Shown here piece by piece: positions 11,185 through 25,991 of a DNA stretch of 64,000 nucleotides. The stretch is from contig JARKIF010000006.1 in NCBI GenBank assembly GCA_029378245.1, forward strand, positions 1 to 64,000, written 5' to 3'. The DNA comes from Roridomyces roridus. Taxonomy: Eukaryota; Basidiomycota; Agaricomycetes; Agaricales; Mycenaceae. The position numbers and the translations under genes are program-made. Positions within the stretch are counted from its first letter, which is position 1; each line of letters starts with the position of its first letter. A model generated the notes under the pieces. It saw only the letters and a list, made by a program, of their open reading frames with translations, had not been told where the DNA came from and did not search any database.

Positions 11185-12421
11185 ATGCACCAGAACATCA
11201 CTCCCCACCCTCAGCGCCTCGTTAAACAGCAGGCAGACTCCCCCCACATCCTCATAATCGGAGCCGGCGTCATCGGTCTCGTAACCGCGTGGGCTTTGCT
11301 TGACAAGGGCTACAAAGTCACCGTCCTGTCCAAAGGGTGGGCGAACGTAGGCCAAAACCACGGCGATCGACTTACCTCTCAGATCGCCGGCGCACTCTGG
11401 GAGTTCCCACCCGCGGTCTGCGGTTCACACGTCGATGCCGTCTCGCTCGAGTACTCGAAGCATTGGTGCATGACGGCGTACTGGGCGTGGAAGGAAATCG
11501 CCGACGATGCCGGCCTGTCGAGGGAGGCCGGTGTACGCATGACACTTCTTCTTCCCCCAACGACTCTCAGAATATAACACCAAGTGCAAGAAGCTGCTCA
11601 ACAAGATGAGAGAGATTGCTGGAAGCGGTGTAGAAGGATTCCGTCATACGGGCGCAAAGCTAGCTGAAGAGCGCGGCGTGAACCCCAAGTACGAGGGTGG
11701 TATCATGGACGGCTACGAGTTGTCCGTCCCCGTGATCGACACGGACCAGGCTATGCATTGGTTAACGAACTTGGTGTTGGCCAAGGGAGCGACGATGACG
11801 ACGCGTACCATCGAGACGGACTTGCTCTTGGTCGAACAAGACCTTCGCAATGAGTTCCACGCAGACGCCATTGTCAATGCCACGGGGCTCTACGGTGGTG
11901 CTCTATCAGGCGACGACTCTTGCTCCCCACTCCGCGGTGCCCTCCTGCGAGTCGTCAACGACGGGACCGCCTTCCCCAAGGTTAACGCGGCGCTCTCCAT
12001 CAGCGCGGACGTATCGGAGGACAACGAAATCATCTTCATCGTCCCACGCACCGATAACATTCTCCTCATTGGCGGTATCGCACAGGACAATCAGTGGGAT
12101 CTAGACTTGACGCTCGACACTCCCGTCGTCCAGCGCATGCGCGAGCGGGCGAACGAGTTCCTGCCCGGGCTGAAGAACGCAAAGCTGGACCCCGCATACC
12201 CTCTCGCACAGGGACTGCGCCCCGCTCGGTCGAAGAATGTTCGAGTGGAGCGAGAACTGAGGCGTGTGGATGAGTCATCCGAGCCCAGTCGAATTGTACA
12301 TTGCTACGGACACGGCGGGTCTGGATGGAGCTTGTCGTTTGGATGTGCGGCAGATGTGATTGATTTGCTTGACGAGGCGATAGAGGGTAAGGAGCCGGAA
12401 GCCATGAATTATCGCATTTAG
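11185..12421 (+). CDS. D-amino-acid-oxidase-like FAD-dependent oxidoreductase, with a frame break
   Basis: This is a flavoprotein of the DAO family, which oxidises amino acids or related amines to imino acids with release of hydrogen peroxide. The start MHQNITPHPQ is followed by the dinucleotide-binding motif ILIIGAGVIGLVTAWALLDK, then LTSQIAGALWEFPP, YSKHWCMTAYWAWKEIADDA, GGIMDGYELSVPVIDTDQA, DAIVNATGLYGGALSG and the C-terminal CYGHGGSGWSLSFGCA. The stop is TAG at 12419-12421. The two long frames do not join directly at about 11534-11573: either one extra base breaks the conserved GVRM..FFFP region, or a 40-base GT-AG intron removes it. An alternative start lies at 11086. The product type is firm; intactness is not. 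Confidence 0.8.
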
Positions 12422-12938
12422 ACTTTAGAGCATCGTTTTCCGAGTGGAATCCATAGAGCTGTTGGAACTGTATAACATTATAGATCTTGACAAAGGGACG
12501 CACGGGTCGTTGGAAACTGAAGAAGCGGAGTCTGGGGAAGTCCGAATCAGATGTCCGATACCGACTCGTGAACTGCCAACGGTGCAATTATTCTTGCCAG
12601 TCTTCCCAGGCTCAAGACGCCGCAAATGTCAAGAACGAGGCAGAGTACAAGCGGTCAGATACACCCGTGGAACCCACACGCGTACCTTGGCAATGCCGAC
12701 GAGGCAAAATTATGGCGGTCGAGCTTGAGCTGAATATATAGATTGAAATACAAGAGCAAGTTTGGCACGTGTGTAATGTCGGTGACGCCAGATCAACGAT
12801 GTGGACCCACATAGCGACGGTGGCGTCGCTCGCCCTTGAATGCCCTCACCCGAGTCTTAAAACCTCCAACGACCCGACGTCTTGGTCACCATTAACATTC
12901 AGCTACGAACGTATGTCAGCGAAACGCAAATTGATTGC
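12422..12938. other. Convergent intergenic region
   Basis: This lies between the 3' ends of the DAO-like gene (plus strand) and the F-box gene (minus strand). I see no additional gene here. Confidence 0.4.
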
Positions 12939-14640
12939 TCAAAGAGAAATACGCGCCTTCACCCCAATAATATCCGAGTTATTGATCAGCACCGCAGCGT
13001 ACGGGAATGTCTCCTCCGAGACAGTCTCGATATACGGAAGTGACGAGGTCAGCGGTTCGGCAAAGACATGGGGCTGGTGTGGCACCGTCCCCGCGTCCGC
13101 ATCGACAACCCTCACGCGCGAATTTGCCGCTCCATCCCGCACCCTCTCCACCCGCCGCTGATTAAAATCCAAAACCCTTATAGGCGCAGGCCTGCTCCAC
13201 GCGTCATGTGCAATGGCGACCATCCGTGACCCACACGTGGTCGTGATATACCCGCGCGCCCAAGTGCCGGCACCAGCGTCGTCGAGCCATCGCGCGCACC
13301 GCACGCCCCATTCTGCCCAATTGAGGTCAGTATCCACGTCATACTCGTCGTCAGAGTCGTCATCTGCCTCCTCCAGCCTCCGCCGCCTCTCGGCCTCCAG
13401 CGCCTCTTGAGAGGCGAGGAAAGCAGCGAGGCGTGCCCGACTGACGACAAACATATGCGTCGACGAGCGGCCCTCGCCGTCTCCGATATCGACTGAAAAG
13501 AGGATGATTGAGTCTTCGGGAGTCGAGAGGAAGGGTGTTGTCGTTGGCCGCACGAGGCGTGTGCGTGGGTTGGGCTCTCCCCGGCATTGGAATGAGAGTA
13601 TATGTTTGTTGGGGTTGAGCTGCGGGAGGTGAAGGGAGCGGACGAAGGACGGATGGTATGGACCAGAGAAAACGTCGTCGTCGGAGGGAGGCTGCGGGAT
13701 TCGAAAGACATCGATCATTTGGTCTAGCGCACTCGGGACGAGGAGTATCTCGGGCGTTAAAAACGTGAGTCCGATATTGCTAACCATTAGCGGATCCTGG
13801 GCTTAGGCTCAGTAGGAACAGACTAAAGTGGATTCGGACATACGAGTGGGCGCACTCCAGTTTGCCAATAGAACAGATGCAACGAGTCCCGGTCCCGTCG
13901 GGGGTCCATCCAATACAGGACCGAGATGGCGAGAACTGCCCCAACAATCTCGATGGAGATCGCTGGCCGCCCGCGGTCGACATCCACATCATGGACATGG
14001 AGAATTGGAATGGCGGCAAGGGGATGACGCGCACCGGTCGAGAATTGTAGCAACACCACTTCGAGCGCAGCCATTTCAGCATCGTCGGGATGCCTCGTGC
14101 TAGACGCAAGCGTCGTAAGAAAGGATGAGGGACGAGTGAAATCATGACGCACTAGGTCACCATCGCAATAAGATCATGCTCCTCCAACGCCGTCCCGAAA
14201 TCCACGATCGGCTTCCCGACCTCAATTCGCACCCAGCTCGATCCGGGATCCGTAGAGATGTATTTGATTGTCGTGCATAGCGACGTGCTCGGATCTGCCA
14301 CGTCCCCCACGAGGTATACATCGGCAGCCAGGTCGTATATGCTAGCTGTCGGGAAGCCAAAGGGAGTCGTATGCCTCGAGCTGGGTGTGAAGTGGAGCCA
14401 GTTGGCCTCACGAGCTCGGAGCTCTCGCAGACCATCGGACGCTGGGGGCTGCGGTGAGCGGTGAGCGTTGGCGACTACGCCAGCATGCTCTTGCTCGAAG
14501 CGATAGCGGATCGCCGCAGAGGTGAGGATAATGACGCTGAAAAGGCGGTTTCGAGCAGCAAGGCAGGAGCGAATGTCCGAGAGGGAGAGTTGGGCGAGGC
14601 AGGCGAGCACCAGTTCGGGAGGAAGATCAAGCAGATCCAT
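12939..14640 (-). CDS. F-box protein of an Agaricomycete family
   Basis: F-box proteins recruit substrates to SCF ubiquitin ligases. The N-terminus from ATG 14640 reads MDLLDLPPELVLACLAQLSL, a typical F-box start. Exon 1 runs to about 14152 and continues through a GT-AG intron into TRHPDDAEMAALEVVLLQ and VLYWMDPRRDRDSLHLFYWQ. A second intron of about 50 bases leads into DPLMVSNIGLTFLTPEILLV and a long last exon with a Glu/Arg/Asp-rich stretch (EAERRRRLEEADDDSDDEYD) that ends at 12939. All three exons join in frame, so the gene looks intact, at about 560 residues. The substrate is unknown. An upstream ATG at 14691 is also in frame. Confidence 0.72.
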
Positions 14641-15006
14641 CGAGACGATGAGAGTCGGAAGAGAAAAGATCTCCTCACGTGATTTTGACATTGGTCCGCT
14701 TTCGGCCGCCAGTTGCCCATCGAACAATAGAGCACGCACAATTGGAGTTCATGAATACAAGTTCAATATATATAAAAACCAGTCGTTGTGATGGAACCTT
14801 ATCTGCTCACGGGGTGAGCTCGCTGGGTAAGAGTGACGAAAGCGGGTCAGTCATCAGCGGTGAAGCCCTTGTAAAGCCCCCGGCCTTGCCTCAGAACTTC
14901 AATCCGGCAACAGATTGCGTGCAATTAAAGTAAATACTGACACCCGAGACTCATTATATCGACTCCGTATCATAAGAACCGAAATTCGACCCAATGCCGC
15001 TCCCCC
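14641..15006. other. Intergenic region between F-box gene and laccase
   Basis: This holds the upstream DNA of the F-box gene and the downstream DNA of the laccase-type gene. An AT-rich stretch at 14764-14777 (ATATATATAAAAACC-like) is the only notable motif. Confidence 0.35.
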
Positions 15007-17637
15007 CTAGGCCGCGTTCAACATCGAGGCATTGAACTTGGGGCAGAGCTCCTCCCATGCGACTGTTCCGCCCAAGTCAGTATGATTGCTCTTGTCCAGG
15101 AACAAAGGGGAAAAGGCTCACCCGGTGGTTTCTCCTGCGCGATAGTGGGGATGTCTTCCGCGAACACCAGAGCGAGGCCGCTGGCAGATAGGTGAATCCG
15201 GTCGGAATGACACAAAGGAATACATGAAACAACTTACGCCTGGAGATGCCAGTCGATGTGGCAATGAAGGAACCCTTTAGTTGAAATAAGCAAAACTGCA
15301 GCAAACTGGAGTAGAAGGACTCACAAGGACCATCATTGTCAGTGACGAATCTATCCGCGATCAGTCAAGGCCGAAGAGGTCAGCGTTCGACGGTGAATAG
15401 ACGTACCGGATGGTGGGCAGATCTCCAGCGCTCCCCGTGTTTACCACGTCGCGTACAACCTACGAATATTTAGACCATTCGACTTGGTTGAAATAGCTGA
15501 AATCCTACCGGATCAACGTAGTTTTACGAGTCGTTTCCGGCGCTGCGGACAACCCAGAAGTTGTGCTACCATTACAAACAATTAGCAGGACTCGTTAACG
15601 ATTTCCTTGTACTTACGCCGTGAAGATGGAAAGGATGCTGCACATGATTCAGTGTCCACTCGAAATCATGGAGAGGACAAGACATACTGGCGCCCCAATC
15701 GAGCCCCCGACAAAACTAACCTCCACAGTCTTATTCCTCTTCAACTCCACAATATTCGTCCTGGGCAACAACTCCTGCGGCGTATGCGCGCCATTCAGAA
15801 TCTGCAACAAAACAGGCGTCGGCGGGGCCGTGTATGTCGTATTATCAAGCGCAGCCAGCGGGGTCGACGAGCAATTACTGCCCACGCATGTCTGCCCGAC
15901 GAGCATCCACTGCGACGCAGTCGTATTGAGGTTAATCGTGAGCTGTAGGTTGACGTCGGCCTTCCCGCGGCCGGCGACCCCGGGTACGGGCATAGGAACA
16001 AGTGGGTGTAGGCCCGTCTCGACGAGCGGATTGGAGATCGTACTGTTCGTAACGGGTTCTTCATGGGAGGCACCGACGTAGTGCAGAATGGCGCTGTTCG
16101 TGGCGTTGACGAAGCCCGTGTTGAGTGCGGTTGAATTTGGTGGGGCGCGGATCCAATAATTTGACGTTGGTCTGTCGGCGTGGAGGATGAAAGAGTAGCG
16201 CTGGGCGGCTGGGGAGGGTATCAGTTCAATATTCCTCAGCGGAATTCGAACGCACCGTATATTTGAATCTGGTCTACCACAAGGGGCTGGTGGTTGACGC
16301 CGTCCACCTCGATGATGGTAAGATTGTGTCCGTCAATGCTGCCTCGTGTCAAGATTAGTGTTTTAACTAATAGACAAGCATACCTGAACATGAAGTTGGG
16401 ATCGCAAGCGATGGAGACGAGGCGGAATCTGTGCAGACTCTCGTCAACACGAATGAATACACTCAGATGGAATGCTACCGATAGCGCTTCCCAGGATGCA
16501 CTGAAACAACAGCAAGCTCGGAGAGCGGACCATTCTTATAGCGCCCAAGCCCGTTGATCAAGGTTGAATTTGCCAACGCAGCCTTGCCCGGGTTCTGCTG
16601 CGGGGCGGGGTAGTGGTACCAGTCAGCGAGCGTGATGACCGTGGATTCTTTGGCAAAATGAGTGAATTATAGGTAGGTCGGTATGTGCTAGCCCACCATC
16701 GTCAATATCTGGACGGTTTCCGATCAGAGAGTAATACTGGCGAGATAATGGAAGGCAGTGTACCGTAAAGATGCCTAGCCGGATCATGGGGGTCGTAGAC
16801 TTATGCACAATGAGAATCTCGAGCAGGTCTGTCAGACAGGAGACTTACTAACTAACGGTCCGCGCAACCTGTGGAGTTCTAGGTCAGATTCTCTCTGGGA
16901 AAGAAGGTAGCGCCATACCCATCACAGTATTGAGTAGCGAGATGGCTGTGGTACCTGCCGCGTTGTTAGTCCTCCAAAAAGGGATGGAACGACCAGTGGT
17001 GGGCATACCAGTACGTCCCCGTTTGCTCGCTACAAACCCGCGTCAGAACCTGCTGAATAAAGATTCATTAAGAAGACTCACAAAGTCTGAAAGTCGTACT
17101 TGAACGATTCCCCAGGAACAATCGGGCATTCTGCAGATACTCAGATCAACCAAAACCTGGCCATAAATGGAGTCCTTGCACTCACGCGTGACCATAGCGA
17201 CACCATCCTCGTAGTTCGTCCCTTTCTGGAATATTCCGTGCCAGTGCTGGGAGTGCCTTATAATCAGAAAAGCTCGGAAAACAAACGGTTGACACTGACG
17301 ATACTGGTAGCAGTCTCCATCGTCCGATCCGTCAATCTATCTTCGACGTTAATCTCGAAACGCTCTCCTTTGCTGCCTTGGATAAGAGGCCCCGGGAAGG
17401 TGCCTCCAGCGAGTACCGTCCTGATGGCTCGTTAGTAAGCGAAGGCGTAGAGAACGACCCGCATACGAGCGCCGATATCCATCCGGTGCAATATGCTTGT
17501 TTACAATTGGGAGATGCTGGTGCAAAGGTGCCGCGTCAGTTTCAGCTCGATCCGCAGAAATGGGAGCCACGTACGATGCTGACTGCATGTGCAGAAAGCG
17601 AGATGGATAGCAGAGACAACGCTGCCGAAAGAATCAT
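15007..17637 (-). pseudogene. Laccase (multicopper oxidase) interrupted by an in-frame stop codon
   Basis: Laccases oxidise phenols and reduce oxygen to water; the family is central to lignin and pigment chemistry. ATG 17637 opens a signal peptide (MILSAALSLLSISLSAHA), followed by HLPIVNKHIAPDGYRR and [15 protein letters not shown]. All copper motifs can be read across many short introns: HWHGIFQKGTNYEDG, YWYHSHLATQYCDG (split by an intron), HPFHLHGHNFWVV and HCHIDWHLQAGLALVF. The residue ten after the copper cysteine is Leu, as in high-potential types. The protein would end in CPKFNASMLNAA at TAG 15007-15009. However, codon 15526-15524 in the HNFWVVRSAGNDS exon is TAA, directly before NYVDPVVRDVV. 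No alternative GT-AG choice bypasses it in frame. It is therefore a one-base nonsense allele or a sequence error. Confidence 0.85.
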
Positions 17638-17693
17638 GCTGTTCTGTCCGCGGGTTTGGGCTGGAGTTTGGGCAAAGTTCCCGCATTCCAGCC

Positions 17694-17700
17694 TTTATAT
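17694..17700 (-). promoter_or_regulatory. TATA box of the laccase-type gene
   Basis: On the minus strand the sequence reads ATATAAA, about 57 bases before the ATG at 17637, a normal spacing for a fungal core promoter. Confidence 0.55.
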
Positions 17701-18424
17701 TGCCAGGTGGTGGATCATACCCGTAGTCGGTGCTGTGCTCGATACGGAGGAGCAGGCTCGGGAGGACAGATTCCTTAACATAGTACTAGTACTCACTGTC
17801 AGCGCCACCACGAGTCACGCACATTCTTAGCAGGGACCCGAGAGAGTGCGTTCAGGCTGTCCAAGTCCAAGTCTATTCTACCCGCCCAGGCAGGAGCGGG
17901 AGAGACGGAGTAAGGATATCCCAGTATGGACCGTGGACTCGCCTTTGAGCCGGGGACGGGTAAGGGGAATGCGTACAGCGCGGATTTACGCTGGATCGGT
18001 GGGTCAGGTGTGATGTATGAGCTCCGTGAAGTCGTCGTTGCGCGGAGGAAGCAGCACTAAGCCTTGGGGAGCTCCAAGACTGTGCCTCGGTTGGACGGTT
18101 ATGAAGGTAAGAAGAGAAGGCAAAGAGAAGGACGGTGATCAAAGGGTGATGCCAATCGGCTTACGTCAATATGGGTCTAGACCACATTACATAAATGCCC
18201 GTCGAAATTGAGTTGAATCCGGATTCCTGGAAGGCACTCCCTTCTCCAGTTCAAGCGGGAGGCATTTTTGCCACCGCGGACTTCACCCGCTAACCACGGG
18301 AATTTATCAAGTGTGATTTGAACCACTGTGTTTCAGCCTTGTTCTAGACTACATTTGGAGAACTGGGCAGTCCGCTCCCGGAGCCGCCCTGAGTATATAT
18401 AGACTGCCCGTTTCCCGCCCGATG
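17701..18424. other. Intergenic region
   Basis: This holds the remaining laccase upstream DNA and the downstream DNA of the GMC gene. A TATATATAGA motif at about 18395-18404 has no gene that it obviously serves. No supported coding sequence is seen. Confidence 0.35.
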
Positions 18425-21147
18425 TCAAGTTCTGTTCCCGCGAATGATGTCCACGGCTACCCAAACTCGTCAGCGAGACTTTGATTGAGCAAAAAAGACG
18501 CTACCTTTCTCAGCAATCATATACACCGTCGCTGGATTAAATTCAGTCCATGCTGCATGGAGTGAAGCGTAGGACTTACTTTGCGTATGAGCGGCGATGT
18601 GCAATGGGATGACACTCAGGTCCACCACTCTCAGATTCGTCGTTCCATAGACCTGAACCATTGTCATGAGTATGTATCGACGCGGAAGGCGGAAGAAAGA
18701 CCTTGAGCTCGGGATCCACTACGCCGTTCTTCTCCTTCGGAAGCATCGAGCAACTCCCGATCGTATCTACGAGGTGTAAGTTTACCTGGTTCAGAGATTA
18801 GGACACGATGCAACGCACGCCAGGTGGTCCAGTGATATTTCTTGATGTACTCTGTCGAAACACATCAGCCATTTCCCAGAACTCAAGTGAACATACAAGA
18901 CAGACCTCGGATATCTTCATCCGAAATGTACTCAGGACCAGGGTCAACCTCGCGGACGATAGCGGACTTCATGGGCTCCGTTGCCGCTAGGCCACGGATG
19001 TACTTGATGTGCTGGACGTGAAGTTCCAGATCTATACCGTATACAAATCAGGGACCGAGCGAAAAACAACTCGTATGTAGCCGACAGACCGAAATCATTC
19101 TCAAAATAGCGAGGGTCAATGGAAGGGTGGTCCAACGGATCGGCAGATTTGGCGTGCTAGAGGATAATCAAAATAAGGTTGGTTCCTCGAGTATTTCATA
19201 CGTACGATGGTTCCACGGGAAAACGGGTGGTTCAACACCGTTACCATCGTGAAATACCTCTTTGCTGGATCGGGAGTCGCTTCAAATCATGAGCAAACAG
19301 GCATTCGAAGCAAATGGACGATGAAATGGGCTCACAGACGCTGTCGTACGATCAGTGAGGCGACTCGGTGAAAGGCAGGAAATAGAGAAACTCACGGGCT
19401 CTTGAACCCAGGGAACGCAACCACCTCAAAGTCCGGTGTCGTATCATCACGGAGGGCGTCGAGCTGAAGATCGAGCTGCTCCTTCAAGCCCGGCGCCAAC
19501 GAGCCCAAGCAACGAGTCTGGACTTGTTCAACAGCAAGATCAATGAGCGCAGACGCATTGGACGTGGCGGCGGTGAGCGGTAAGTACGCAAAGGCTGTTA
19601 TGCCAGGCCCGCTATGAGACGGCATGAATTCGTATGGATATGCGAGATAATGACACGTACGACGGCGGCTTCGCTGTCGAGGGGAACGATCTTGCTAGCT
19701 CGAATGATACGTCCATGGATCTGTGAATTTGAGTAACTCGCAGAAGCAGGGCGTTGAGAACAAACATACGTGTGTTCTTGGACATTTTCGCCCACGCCAT
19801 CCAATTGGATCTTCATATCGACGCCGATGGCGGCGAGGACTTCCGGGCGACCGATCCCTGAATGTCCGACGTTTCATCTGGCTGAGGACACGAGGGAGAT
19901 AAACCCACCAGAGAGCTCGAGGATCTTTGGGCTTTGTATAGCTCTGCGGGAAGATATGATTGAGCGAACGTATAATGGGCCAAGCAACATACCCAGCGCT
20001 AAGGATAACCTCGCCCTGGGCCCGGATATGCACGAGACACGTCCGGCCCTCGTGAATGTATTCCACACTTGTTGCAGTCTTCCCCTCCTCACCAGTCTTC
20101 TCGGAGAATAAGACACGCGAGACCATGGCTTCGGTGAGTACCTGCGACGAAATACTCAATCCTGAGAGTTTCAGGGAAAAGACCACGACTTACTACCAGG
20201 TTGGGCCTGTCACGCGCGGATTCGAAATACCCTGTTGCTGCGTACGAGCGGGTGTAATCGCTGGGATTGACGTTCGAGCTCGCAGTCGAAACGCCAGTTA
20301 TCTGGCTATAATCAGTCTTGAGGGCCAACTCGTACGATGCATGCACGTACATCACCTCCGTATGGATCTTTCAGCCGTCTGAGGCCCTTATTCACCAGCG
20401 TCTGCTGCGTCAATTCATCAATGTCGTTGTACGGAAACGCAATGGATGAGTGGATTGGCCCGTCCTTTCCCCGAAACTTAGGCTCGAAGCTGAGACCCGG
20501 AGCGTCTGGGTCGTCGGTTGCAGGTGGGTGGAAACTGCAATGAAAATGGTGGATTCATAGAAATATTTGGAAGGCAAAGGGCACTGACGTCTCGCTTCGC
20601 ATGGAGTATTTCATGTATTCGTCCCAATTCCATCCGGGATTCCCCAATTTCTCGATGGCGTCCACGTCAGCGGCAGGGGGCTTCGTCCAACCTGAGCATC
20701 TCGAAATGAAGAGCGGGAGTTTGGAGGCTAGCAGTGATACTCACAGAAGTAATTCATCGCAGAGGAGCCTCCTAGACCTTTCCCTCGACTCCAAGTGTAT
20801 TCATTGTCTCCCGAAAACGGTTGTTTTTCGGTCTTGAAGAGCCAATCGTACTTCGAGTTGATATCTCGTGAGCGGAGCGGGAATGGTGGACAGGGGCAGC
20901 TACCTGCGGGTCGCCGAATGTCTGTGTGACCTGTTCCGGCCTACTAATCTTCGGGTCGCCGAGGTGGGCTTGGCCTGCTTCAAGCACGACGACGTGTACC
21001 GCCGAATCCTCTGTGAGACGCGAGGCCACTGCCAGCCCGGCGGTCTAGGAGTTTCAAATGAGATGAGATAGTGAGGAGAGATAAGGAACGTACGCCTCCG
21101 CCGATGACCACAAAGTCGAATTCGCGCTCCGGAATGGGGAGGTCCAT
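18425..21147 (-). CDS. GMC-family FAD oxidoreductase (AA3-type, probably alcohol oxidase or dehydrogenase)
   Basis: GMC oxidoreductases oxidise alcohols or sugars with FAD, often yielding hydrogen peroxide. ATG 21147 starts MDLPIPEREFDFVVIGGG with the dinucleotide-binding loop right at the N-terminus and no signal peptide, so an intracellular location is likely. Across many short introns one reads VASRLTEDSAVHVVVLEAGQ, GKGLGGSSAMNYF (first GMC signature), EVILSAG followed by SPKILELSGIGRPEVLAAIG (second signature), CSMLPKEKNGVVDPELK and NLRVVDLSVIPLHIAAHTQ, which holds the active-site histidine, then ATVYMIAEKAVDIIRGNRT and TGA at 18425-18427. All joins I checked keep frame. The exact substrate cannot be assigned. 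Confidence 0.88.
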
Positions 21148-23211
21148 GGTACAGAGAGGAGGGGTGTTTGTGTGCGTAGCGTGCGATGTTATAGTAACCA
21201 CCGCGGGAGTTTTTGCGTCGGGGTGGACATCTCAAGATGCTGTTCATCAAAGGATTGACGGATGGCCTGGAGTGTAACGTATGATGGGAGTGCCAAGCTG
21301 CTCCAATTTTATTCCGGATGGTATTATTGCTTCTGAATAGAATGAACGGGCCTTGGAACTCAGCAGGATGCAGTGGTTATCTCGAAGGTACCCACCCAAG
21401 CGAGCCTAGCCTCTCGAGTCTCGATCTGTAACCGGCGCACGATCTACGATTGGTCTGATGTCGACTGCAGATGCTCGGGTTGGCGGAGGAGCGCGGGAGT
21501 CGGTTCGGTGTTGACCGTCATCAGCAAATCGGGGAAATCTTGCTGATGCTGGCCGACATGTAACAGCGTGGTGCCGCATGGCAATGTGATCGGAATGCTG
21601 CCGTGGCAATTGGAAGCCTTCGGAAGGCTCTGGCATGGTTCTAAAATACCGGCACCCTTGCCAGTGATTGCAATACTGAGATTTCTGCCTCTGACTCCGG
21701 AGGTGAATGCCACTGTACTGACAATAGTCAATGAATCTTTCGGGCAGTCTTGATGGAGCCAATATGTTGCTTGCTGAATACTCCACAGTATACGCATTAT
21801 ACGGGCCAAATGTATCCATGTTTCCGTTTGCAGTGTGGCCTCAGTCGGCTCGGCACTCGCCCTGCCAGTCCGCCGCAAGTCACTTGTCAGGCAGCGGGCA
21901 ACAACGGGTTACCAAGTCATTTTGATCGGCCTATTTCAGGACCCTGTGTCAGCAGCCGCAGCCATCTTCTCTTGTTCTCCGACCACCATGTTCCCTTCCC
22001 TGTCCCTGGCATCCACCACTGCCGCCAGCCCCCTCATTGTCCGCCAACTCCATCAAGTTCTCTTCAATGCCTTTGATGCCTGGCCTTTCTGTCGATTCAA
22101 CTTGGATAGCGTCAAGACCGTGACGGTGGATTCATCCTCGACTAGGCCATATAGAAGACTCACTCGGTCCTCAAGATCAAGCTGTGACTTTCCGCAAGAC
22201 AACTAAAAGGCTGTAATATGTTCGCTGTCTCCGCAAGTCGGCGAGTCTCGGCGGTCGTTCTCCATGGAAACCTCTCACGCGTGAACCTGAAGACCTGTCA
22301 AGGCCCGCTGTCGAAATTCTCTGTTGCCCTCAAGTGTCCGGCTTTAGTCTCTGGGCTGTTCCCATCCCCTTCCACCCTTTCCTTAGTGTATTCCATTTTT
22401 TGTCCGTATCTATGTCAATATGATTTTTTCCCACTATTCTTTGTGAGCGAGGACAATTTACATGAGCTAAATGAGTGATCCCAAGAGCATTGGATGAAAT
22501 GTATGCGGCGTGCGGAAAGGTCTGCAAGGCATTGCAAGGCATTGCAATGGCTGGCCAACGTGCCGAATACTTGGCTTCTGCCGGCCATGCTGGCATCTCT
22601 CCTCGATTGCAAGGCCCAATGAAACGGTTGGCATGGTGTTGGTGATTCCGGGCCTTTTGGTTGCATTCCGATGATTGCAATGCTCGGCAATGATATTCCA
22701 CATTTCGTGATGGTCGTGCAGCACAGATGGGAGTCAGGAACAAGTGTCAGCAATGTCATGTGACTCGGCTGATTTGCTTAGCGAGCCGATCAGATGCTTA
22801 TGAAATCAGCCAATCACGTTTTCCTCTCTTCCACCATGCGGCGTCTCTGATTCAGCCTCTCCTTCTATGTTCCTACGCCGAGAATCCCCGCCATCTAACC
22901 ACTCTGGGATAGCGCACACTTGAATCAGGAATCTCCTCCACCATCGGAGCCTCAATCATCCCACAACTCTATGCCTGTCTTTTCCTCGGCGGAGTGCCGC
23001 ACACTGCGGCATACTGCAAGTTCCAGACTGGGTTGATGTCTCTCATGCGCGATACTTTGGAGTGGTTGGATGTGCGGCGCCCACGAACTATCATCAACCC
23101 GGGGTCGGCGCCAAAAGCCCAAAGCCGCACTAGGGCTCTGGCAGGACAGGACGCCGTTATGCATCACCTACGCCCCTTGGGCATACTTTCCCCGCATTCG
23201 CCGCAGGAGTG
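21148..23211. other. Divergent intergenic region, about 2 kb
   Basis: This separates the divergently transcribed GMC genes and so should hold both promoters. Bases 22505-22560 contain a short iterated GCAAGGCATTGCAA-type motif, and the core TTGCAATG recurs at about 21664 and 22675. The open frames present (for example 21406-21878 minus and 22330-22759 minus) show no recognisable domain. I see no supported gene. Confidence 0.4.
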
Positions 23212-23219
23212 TATATAAA
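23212..23219 (+). promoter_or_regulatory. TATA box of the cellobiose-dehydrogenase-like gene
   Basis: TATATAAA starts at 23212, 54 bases before the ATG at 23266, with a pyrimidine-rich leader between. Confidence 0.65.
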
Positions 23220-23265
23220 GCACGTCCCCCGTCCGTGCATTCCTGGAGCTTTTCCTACAGCCACC

Positions 23266-25795
<2,530 letters not shown>

Positions 25796-25991
25796 TGTTT
25801 CCTTATCTCTTTTCTCCTTGTTCTTCCTTTGCCACAAATCAAGTGATTACATTGTTCACCTTACGTCTCAGGATAACAATGAGAGAAATACGGGTTCTGC
25901 TCCGTGCACACCAGCCCCATGTTGCAACAAAACGGCCCAATCCAACCAATTCCAGCGCACTGCCCCCATGAATCCGAACACTATTTGAGAT

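Noticed and set aside
15440..15526. The laccase TAA explained as part of an intron starting GTAAAA
   Set aside because: Every acceptor tried leaves the following VVRDVV exon out of frame or deletes the conserved NYVDP.
16985..17035. Apparent loss of the laccase HSH copper motif (reads YWYAHH)
   Set aside because: A GT-AG intron splits the exon after YW; spliced, the motif reads YWYHSHLATQYCDG.
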